Source of the DNA: an uncultured Lachnospiraceae bacterium
GTDB lineage: Bacteria; Bacillota; Clostridia; Lachnospirales; Lachnospiraceae
Direction: 5' to 3'
NCBI GenBank assembly: GCA_910585005.1
Contig: CAJUCN010000053.1
Coordinates: 1-5,367 of the forward strand
DNA length: 5,367 nt
This document shows positions 1-3,775 of this stretch, one piece after another. The notes under the pieces are model-generated. The model saw nothing but the letters and a program-made list of their open reading frames with translations. It searched no databases and was not told where the DNA came from. Each line of letters begins with the position of its first letter. The first letter of the stretch is position 1. The position numbers and the translations under genes are program-made.

Positions 1-58
1 AAAACAACAAAATTTCTTTGGCGTTTTCTTACAATTTTAGATCGGCGTTGACAACAGC

Positions 59-307
59 ATGGACTATGAAGGGGAGCTGTTTTCCTCGGCGGAGGATACG
101 GAAAGGGCGGTGGAACACCGGGAGGACGTGGCGCGGCTGTATTCCGCTATGGAGATATTATCCCCATCCCAAAGGGAACTGGTGAAGAAAGTCTATTTTG
201 AAGAACGGAAGATCACGGATATTGCCCGTGAGGAAGGTGTGGATAAATCTGCCGTTTCCCATCGGTTGGAGCGCATCCATAAAAAACTTAAAAAAGTTTT
301 AGATTAG
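59..307 (+). CDS. Sigma-70 region 4 helix-turn-helix protein, probably the 3' part of a longer gene
   Basis: An 82-residue reading frame that ends in a sigma-70 region 4 type helix-turn-helix. Residues 33-47 (ILSPSQRELVKKVYF) form the typical helix before the motif. Residues 51-78 (ITDIAREEGVDKSAVSHRL onward) are the helix-turn-helix with its SAVSHRLERI recognition helix, and a lysine-rich tail follows. Proteins of this kind occur on Firmicute conjugative elements as small sigma-like transcription factors, usually about 130-180 residues with extra N-terminal sequence. This copy is short. No Shine-Dalgarno sequence precedes ATG 59, an in-frame TAG lies at 38-40, and the codons between them (IGVDNS) read like a continuation of the protein. 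It is therefore more likely a truncated or nonsense-interrupted gene than a complete one. Its base composition matches the recombinase region and not the intervening IS. The stop codon lies 2 nt before the IS left end. The fold is clear; whether it is functional is doubtful. Confidence 0.6.
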   Translation: MDYEGELFSSAEDTERAVEHREDVARLYSAMEILSPSQRELVKKVYFEERKITDIAREEGVDKSAVSHRLERIHKKLKKVLD

Positions 308-309
308 AC

Positions 310-358
310 TGATTATTCTAATGCTTGGGAGCCACCAATTTAAAGCTTGAGAGCCACC
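310..358 (+). repeat. IS21 left terminal inverted repeat (contains L1 and L2)
   Basis: A 49-bp left end, identical to the reverse complement of 3456-3504 except at 327. It contains two copies of an 18-bp unit, L1 at 319-336 (taatgcttgggagccacc) and L2 at 341-358 (taaagcttgagagccacc), with starts 22 bp apart (about two helical turns). Multiple short repeats at the ends are typical of IS21-family elements and are taken as IstA binding sites; that role is inferred here. Confidence 0.93.
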
Positions 359-376
359 CAAAATCCGTCCTGATTT

Positions 377-394
377 TAATGCTTGGGGGCCATC
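377..394 (+). repeat. IS21 left inner repeat L3
   Basis: A third, more diverged copy of the 18-bp unit (taatgcttgggggccatc) in the same orientation as L1 and L2, starting 36 bp after L2. Its counterpart at the other end is 3422-3439. It is probably a further IstA binding site (inferred from repetition and symmetrical placement). Confidence 0.8.
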
Positions 395-637
395 TATAAG
401 ATACAAGATATAGTTGTACTGAAAATATCATGACTTATTTTTCCAGCATATTCTCTTTTTGAACGAAAGAAGACAGAACCTTTGATGACCGGCTCTGCCC
501 TCTCTTTGTCTGCTAATCGAAATCACCGAGACAATCTTTTGCATAAAACTTGAACAAAGCTTAAAATAACAGCTTCAAATTAATGGCAAATAAATTTCAC
601 CTCATTTTTTCTTTCTTACTTCATTAAAAATCTGAAG
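395..637. other. Non-coding left subterminal region of the IS
   Basis: Together with the left inverted repeat this makes about 330 bases without a recognisable gene (308-637). It is A+T-rich, and I see no start codon with a ribosome binding site leading a meaningful frame on either strand. The one notable structure is the hairpin at 466-505. On the minus strand it would form the 3' untranslated part of the istA-istB-passenger transcript. Confidence 0.6.
466..505 (-). terminator. Strong minus-strand RNA hairpin, possible terminator of the IS operon
   Basis: Read on the minus strand, the arm agagagggcagagcc (491-505) pairs over 15 consecutive positions with ggttctgtcttcttt (466-480) around a 10-nt loop. 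Four of the pairs are G-U, so the stem is continuous only as minus-strand RNA; on the plus strand those positions are A-C mismatches. It lies about 130 nt past the passenger gene stop and just inside the left terminus. The pyrimidine-rich 3' arm could act as the tail of a shorter inner stem, which would make it a rho-independent terminator, but no clean U-run follows the full stem. It could instead stabilise the 3' end or be a small structured RNA. Confidence 0.5.
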
Positions 638-874
638 CTAGGAAAGTGCCTCCATGATGGCAAGTTCTGATATCCCTTCAACAGTGGTTCCTGTTCCAGG
701 ATCAAATAATTCTTGCTGTGCATCAGCTTTGAAATCATAAGATTTTAGTTCGGCTGTATACCATGCCAGGATTTCATCCCTTAAATTGTCTGCCTGATTA
801 AGCAATACTCGTAGATTTCGTATTTTTTGTCGAATATCATTAGGAATGGTCGGTTCGTCTAACTTTATTTTCAT
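638..874 (-). CDS. Small acidic protein of unknown function carried by the IS
   Basis: A 78-residue protein of unknown function; I do not recognise a family. It starts MKIKLDEPTIPNDIRQK, continues as a probably helical stretch at residues 13-46 (IRQKIRNLRVLLNQADNLRDEILAWYT with spaced Leu and Ile), then has a Gly/Thr turn (DPGTGTTVEG, 58-67) and a short C-terminal helix. It is acidic overall, with no signal peptide, membrane segment or metal motif. I chose ATG 874 because a perfect AGGAGG (881-886) lies 6 nt upstream. The frame stays open to ATG 964, which would add 30 residues, but that start has no ribosome binding site. It lies about 110 nt downstream of istB on the same strand, inside the IS ends, so it is probably co-transcribed. 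A transposition accessory role or a simple passenger are both possible. Confidence 0.65.
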   Translation of the reverse strand: MKIKLDEPTIPNDIRQKIRNLRVLLNQADNLRDEILAWYTAELKSYDFKADAQQELFDPGTGTTVEGISELAIMEALS

Positions 875-880
875 TAAAAA

Positions 881-886
881 CCTCCT
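881..886 (-). promoter_or_regulatory. Ribosome binding site that sets the passenger gene start
   Basis: A perfect AGGAGG on the minus strand, 6 nt from ATG 874. It decides between this start and the upstream in-frame ATG at 964, whose leader has only A/T-rich sequence. It also shows that this gene is set up for its own translation initiation, unlike istB. Confidence 0.75.
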
Positions 887-984
887 GATAAAAGGAATAA
901 ATGTTGTGGCATCTAAAGAGTCATCAGTGTTTCCTGCTAACGGTTGATTTATCGTCTGCCACATACAAAAATAAATCTGCGTTT

Positions 985-1752
985 TTATGAGTTTAAGGAC
1001 TCCATAAGTTTTCTGGCTTTTTGAGAATCGTACAGCTTTCTGAGGTTATTTTCGGTAGTCGGTATGGAATAAGAGTTATGTATGATCCGGTCCATAATAG
1101 AATCGGCCTGGGTTCCGCCGCCTAACCGTTCATGCCAGTCACAGACCTCGTATTGTCCGACAAAGATCGTCGGATTATTTCCACAACGCTGTTCTACCAA
1201 CTCATATATGAATTTTGACTCTTTCTCATTAATCTTATAGTTCAGCCATTCATCTATGATCAGCACTTTATAGTTTCCCAGTTTCTTTCGGTATCGTACC
1301 TGCTCTCTGAGGTTATCTTTGTGGGTCTGAAAATGTCCCAGCATATCCGGCATTCTGATATAACACGTCCGGAGAGTCTGTTTACATGCTTCTACACCCA
1401 GGACACATGCAAGATAGGTTTTCCCGGCACCCGTCGGGCCTGTAATGATCAGGTTTGTTGCAGCACCTACGAATCCCATGGTTGCAAGATTTGCAATCTT
1501 CTCTCTACTGATCTCTCGTGCATCACAGTCTAAAGTTTCAAGGCTTGCATTGGGATACTTTAAATCTGCATTCTTTGTCAGCCTGGTGATCAGTCTGTTC
1601 TGCCGTTCTGTTATTAGAGCTGAGAGCAGATGCTCCAGCCTCTCATTGTAAGTCAGGTCAACAAAAGATACTTCTTTTTCCTGAGCCTCGATCACAGCCA
1701 CTAAATCACTGAGTTCTAATACTGATAATTGTTTCTTGATCTCTGTATCCAT
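985..1752 (-). CDS. istB: IS21 IstB, AAA+ ATPase transposition helper
   Basis: A 255-residue AAA+ ATPase of the IstB family, a DnaC-like protein. In IS21 elements it assembles on target DNA and stimulates the IstA transposase. Visible motifs: Walker A GPTGAGKT at 105-112, Walker B VLIIDEWL at 163-170 with Asp167-Glu168, a sensor-1-like strand PTIFVGQY at 194-201, and the family's SIMDRIIHNSY segment at 218-228 with a conserved Arg222. The N-terminal 90 residues are helical and would contact IstA or other subunits. Length and motif order match a full-length IstB, with no lesion. ATG 1752 lies inside the end of istA (37-nt overlap) with only a weak, distant agagga 12 nt upstream, so translation is probably coupled to istA. 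The usual IS21 gene order istA-istB is kept. Confidence 0.95.
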   Translation of the reverse strand: MDTEIKKQLSVLELSDLVAVIEAQEKEVSFVDLTYNERLEHLLSALITERQNRLITRLTKNADLKYPNASLETLDCDAREISREKIANLATMGFVGAATNLIITGPTGAGKTYLACVLGVEACKQTLRTCYIRMPDMLGHFQTHKDNLREQVRYRKKLGNYKVLIIDEWLNYKINEKESKFIYELVEQRCGNNPTIFVGQYEVCDWHERLGGGTQADSIMDRIIHNSYSIPTTENNLRKLYDSQKARKLMESLNS

Positions 1753-3311
1753 AAATTTTTACCATCCTCTCTATAATAATCCGCACCTCTTACGATTCCC
1801 TGCTTATGATCTTTTACGTTCTTTTTTGTAAGATCATTTTTTCTGTTTTTTGCAGCTCTTTTCACATAAGGCATAAGCGTGTTGTAAGTAATCAGATGGA
1901 AGTCCTTAAGTGCAAGGCTACAAGCCGTTTCAAGGATATCTTTACCATATACACCGGCGATATCCAATACGGTTCTTGCATCTACAAGAGCCTGTTCTTT
2001 TACTTTTGCATTGTCATACAACCTTCCTATCACGGTTCTTGTACTGTTGCCAATAGTTTCTGCTTTATTCAGCGTTGATTCCATTGTATCCGGAGTGTAT
2101 ATTGGATATGGAAGATGGGACATCTCTGTTCTTTTCGCATTCCGAATGCCTGTGGGAATACGTTTATGCTCAGCTACTAATTGATGTGAGGCGTAGATAC
2201 AAACAAGAGAACTGTTATACTGCACATCAACGTATTTATTTATGTAACTGCTTGGAACAGAGTATTGTCCCTTGTGAAACCATATATGGGAATTCGGGCC
2301 TACTTTGTGATTATATGGCCACTCACAGATCTCAAAGGGAAGCATTGGCAGGGTTCTGAGATATGGTTTTTCTTCCAGCTCATAAATTGTTTTTCTACTG
2401 CCGTTTCTCTTTTGGAAGGGTTTGTCATTTAGCCTGTCAAGTGCTTTTCTGATTGCCGAATTAAGCCCTTCTATAGAATGAAAAGTTTCATTTCTGAGCA
2501 TGCCGATGATCTTTCTTGCAATTTTTCCCACCGCGCCTTCGGCACTTGCTTTCTGTTTGGGCTTCTTTACCTGTGCCGGCATAATTGCAACCTGGTAGTG
2601 TTCTGCAAAAGATAAATAGGAATCATTCAGCACGACCTCTCCATGTTTCGGATGTTTGATCACGCCTGTTTTTAGGTTGTCACACACAATCCTTACCGGT
2701 GTCCCGCCAAAGAATTCCGGCATATGGACATTGCATGACAGCCAGTCTGACTGGTTCATAGAAGCGGCAGCCTCTACATAGGTATACTGGCTGTACGGAA
2801 AAGCCGCAACAAACAGATATGCCGTTTGCTGTTCCTGTTTGTCAGGATCCTTGTAGCTCATCGTAGGACCTGACCAGTCAACCTCCAGAGTTACTCCCGG
2901 TTTGTGTTCGATATGACTGGTATAATTTTTATCAGCTATAAAGCGTTTATAGCCATTTGCGAATGTAGCATAACAGCAATGGGAAACCCCTTGTGTATTA
3001 CACTTTTCACAGTATTCCTCCCATAACAGCATTTCTGTAACCCCGACCTTTTTCAATTCACTGTGGACATACGAATAGTCCACTGGAGCAAATCTGTTTC
3101 TTGGCCTGAAGGTATGGGGATAAAAAAGCTGATAGATCTCGTCATCGTTCATCACACATATTTCATCCCAGTCTTTGTCACATTTGTCATAAGATTCTTT
3201 CACAAATGCAACAGAATTACGAGAGACCTTCAAAGTTTTAGAGATCTCTCTGGCACTTAGATCCTTGTGAAGAAGTTCAAGGATCTGTCTTACTTTTGTT
3301 TTCTTAAACAT
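1716..3311 (-). CDS. istA: IS21 IstA, DDE transposase
   Basis: A 531-residue transposase that cuts and joins the element ends. The N-terminal helix-turn-helix is at about residues 17-38 (DLSAREISKTLKVSRNSVAF) and probably binds the terminal repeats. The RNase H-like catalytic core carries the DDE triad: Asp145 in LEVDWSG, Asp211 in VCDNLKTGV and Glu258 in KPKQKASAEGAVG. A C-terminal beta-rich domain follows at about 330-400 (HIWFHKGQYSVPSSYINKYVDV), then a basic tail that in IS21 systems is expected to contact IstB. A Cys cluster at 101-113 (CEKCN...HCC) sits where the family normally has a helical linker. ATG 3311 is supported by aaaggagg 6 nt upstream. The length suits the longer IS21 transposases and the frame is intact, so it is probably active. 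The 3' end overlaps istB by 37 nt. Confidence 0.96.
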   Translation of the reverse strand: MFKKTKVRQILELLHKDLSAREISKTLKVSRNSVAFVKESYDKCDKDWDEICVMNDDEIYQLFYPHTFRPRNRFAPVDYSYVHSELKKVGVTEMLLWEEYCEKCNTQGVSHCCYATFANGYKRFIADKNYTSHIEHKPGVTLEVDWSGPTMSYKDPDKQEQQTAYLFVAAFPYSQYTYVEAAASMNQSDWLSCNVHMPEFFGGTPVRIVCDNLKTGVIKHPKHGEVVLNDSYLSFAEHYQVAIMPAQVKKPKQKASAEGAVGKIARKIIGMLRNETFHSIEGLNSAIRKALDRLNDKPFQKRNGSRKTIYELEEKPYLRTLPMLPFEICEWPYNHKVGPNSHIWFHKGQYSVPSSYINKYVDVQYNSSLVCIYASHQLVAEHKRIPTGIRNAKRTEMSHLPYPIYTPDTMESTLNKAETIGNSTRTVIGRLYDNAKVKEQALVDARTVLDIAGVYGKDILETACSLALKDFHLITYNTLMPYVKRAAKNRKNDLTKKNVKDHKQGIVRGADYYREDGKNLWIQRSRNNYQY

Positions 3312-3317
3312 AGAAAA

Positions 3318-3323
3318 CCTCCT
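3318..3323 (-). promoter_or_regulatory. istA ribosome binding site
   Basis: AGGAGG on the minus strand (aaaggagg in full), 6 nt before ATG 3311. It is much stronger than the site in front of istB, in keeping with istB being coupled to istA translation. Confidence 0.85.
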
Positions 3324-3335
3324 TTAAAATGTATT

Positions 3336-3357
3336 TGAAAAGTACGGGTACTTTTCA
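3336..3357. promoter_or_regulatory. Perfect 10-bp palindrome in the istA leader
   Basis: tgaaaagtac, gg, gtacttttca: a perfect 10-bp inverted repeat with a 2-bp centre. It lies 25 bp upstream of the istA start codon and directly after the predicted -10 box, at or around the transcription start. The position suits an operator bound by a dimeric repressor, possibly IstA itself. As RNA it would fold into a compact hairpin at the 5' end of the transcript. No U-run follows, so a terminator is unlikely. Confidence 0.55.
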
Positions 3358-3364
3358 TAAACAC

Positions 3365-3394
3365 ATCTTAAAAGAGGGATCTTATCCTAAGCAA
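3365..3394 (-). promoter_or_regulatory. Putative promoter for istA-istB-passenger transcript
   Basis: On the minus strand, TTGCTT (3389-3394) and TAAGAT (3365-3370) are separated by 18 bp, a fair match to -35 and -10 boxes, and would start transcription near 3358, at the palindrome. An alternative pair, TTGTGG (3408-3413) and TAGGAT (3384-3389), also 18 bp apart, cannot be excluded. It lies inside the IS, between inner repeat R3 and istA. Confidence 0.4.
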
Positions 3395-3421
3395 TATATT
3401 GGGATGACCACAATATATAGT

Positions 3422-3439
3422 GGTGGCTCCCAAGCTTTA
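3422..3439 (-). repeat. IS21 right inner repeat R3
   Basis: The minus strand reads taaagcttgggagccacc, a copy of the 18-bp terminal unit inverted relative to L1-L3. It starts 34 bp inside R2, mirroring the 36-bp L2-L3 spacing. It is probably an IstA binding site, placed next to the predicted istA promoter, so IstA bound here could also repress its own transcription (inference). Confidence 0.82.
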
Positions 3440-3455
3440 AAATACACTGGATCCA

Positions 3456-3504
3456 GGTGGCTCTCAAGCTTTAAATTGGTGGCTCCAAAGCATTAGAATA
3501 ATCA
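3456..3504 (-). repeat. IS21 right terminal inverted repeat (contains R1 and R2)
   Basis: A 49-bp right end, the reverse complement of 310-358 with one mismatch. It contains R2 at 3456-3473 (identical to L2) and R1 at 3478-3495 (one base different from L1), with starts 22 bp apart as on the left. The terminal CA is at 3503-3504. Confidence 0.93.
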
Positions 3505-3514
3505 TATAGGAAGA

Positions 3515-3531
3515 AAGCGGCCAGACCGCTT
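3515..3531 (+). terminator. Small G+C hairpin, possible separated terminator of the sigma-like gene
   Basis: aagcgg, loop ccaga, ccgctt: a perfect 6-bp stem followed by gacttta and no real T-run. If the IS is removed, it lies about 20 nt after the sigma-like stop codon, where a terminator would be expected. It is weak on its own and could be chance; it also overlaps a possible -35 box. Confidence 0.3.
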
Positions 3532-3559
3532 GACTTTACGGCCTTTCAGAGTGATTAAT
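3530..3559 (+). promoter_or_regulatory. Possible promoter upstream of the recombinase genes
   Basis: TTGACT (3530-3535) and ATTAAT (3554-3559) are spaced by 18 bp, 26 bp outside the IS right end and reading toward the small ORF and the recombinase. The -35 box is good and the -10 only fair. The known alternative is read-through from upstream, which the inserted IS would now interrupt. Confidence 0.33.
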
Positions 3560-3592
3560 AGACTACCCAAAAAGAAAGGAGCGCGGACGGAT

Positions 3593-3775
3593 ATGGCAGA
3601 TAATGAGGGAAAAAAACTGAGGGCGTCAATCTACTGCAGGGTGGGAAACCCAAAGGATGCGGGGCCTTGTTTTAAAGAAAAATGCGGGAGCCCTGCGGGG
3701 CAGGGACGGAAAGGAGCGGATGCAGATGCGCATAAGGAAAGTTGCGATATATGCGAGGGTGTCAACAGAGCATGA
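3593..3775 (+). CDS. Short serine-recombinase-like ORF lacking the catalytic serine
   Basis: A 60-residue frame. Residues 8-23 (KLRASIYCRVGNPKDA) closely resemble the first strand and catalytic loop of serine recombinases (IYxRVSTxxD), but Gly18 replaces the nucleophilic Ser. After about residue 24 the resemblance is lost and the tail is Cys/Gly/Ala-rich. ATG 3593 has aaaggag at 3575-3581, 11 nt upstream; an in-frame TTG at 3530 lies further out but has no clear ribosome binding site. The 3' end overlaps the large recombinase start by 50 nt in a different frame, so termination at TGA 3773-3775 could couple translation of the recombinase. It may be a 5' remnant of a deleted tandem recombinase gene, a regulatory decoy, or a leader ORF. 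No catalytic activity is expected. Confidence 0.5.
   Translation: MADNEGKKLRASIYCRVGNPKDAGPCFKEKCGSPAGQGRKGADADAHKESCDICEGVNRA
3711..3716 (+). promoter_or_regulatory. Ribosome binding site deciding the recombinase start
   Basis: AAGGAG lies 9 nt before ATG 3726 but only 3 nt before the in-frame ATG 3720. The wider spacing favours 3726, adding MRIRKVAIYARVS as the protein start. The site lies inside the overlapping small ORF. Confidence 0.6.

Larger units (their letters stand above)
310..3504 (-). mobile_element. Complete IS21-family insertion sequence with a third (passenger) gene
   Basis: A 3195-bp element starting TG and ending CA, bounded by 49-bp inverted repeats that differ at one position (G327). 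It carries the IS21 hallmark pair istA and istB on the minus strand, overlapping by 37 nt, and then a 78-residue ORF that is not a standard part of the family. All three frames are open, the IstA catalytic triad and the IstB Walker motifs are present, and both ends are preserved, so it looks mobile. IS21-family members are usually about 1.7-2.6 kb; this one is longer because of a 531-residue IstA, the extra gene and long untranslated ends. The element is clearly A+T-richer than the flanking sigma-like and recombinase genes, which fits a later insertion. No convincing 4-8 bp target duplication is visible: the left flank ends attagac and the right flank starts tatagga. Confidence 0.93.

Noticed and set aside
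48..53. Consensus TTGACA as a -35 box in front of the sigma-like ORF
   Set aside because: It lies within what seems to be coding sequence, only 5 nt before ATG 59, and there is no -10 box at a suitable distance.
283..300. aaaactt/aagtttt inverted repeat at the end of the sigma-like gene
   Set aside because: It is an all-A/T-rich 7-bp stem inside lysine codons with no G+C core; low complexity explains it better than a terminator.
319..394. Three spaced copies of an 18-bp unit as a possible CRISPR-like array
   Set aside because: The units are short, the spacers are short and unequal, and a mirror-image set exists at the other end of the IS; they are transposase binding sites.
1716..1752. istA/istB overlap as a programmed frameshift
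   Set aside because: The overlap is 37 nt with a proper ATG for istB, and I see no typical slippery heptamer there; overlapping genes with coupled translation are normal for IS21.
1321..2359. Several plus-strand open frames of 65-95 codons across istA and istB
   Set aside because: They are antisense to two well-supported genes, Cys-rich or hydrophobic by chance, and lack ribosome binding sites.
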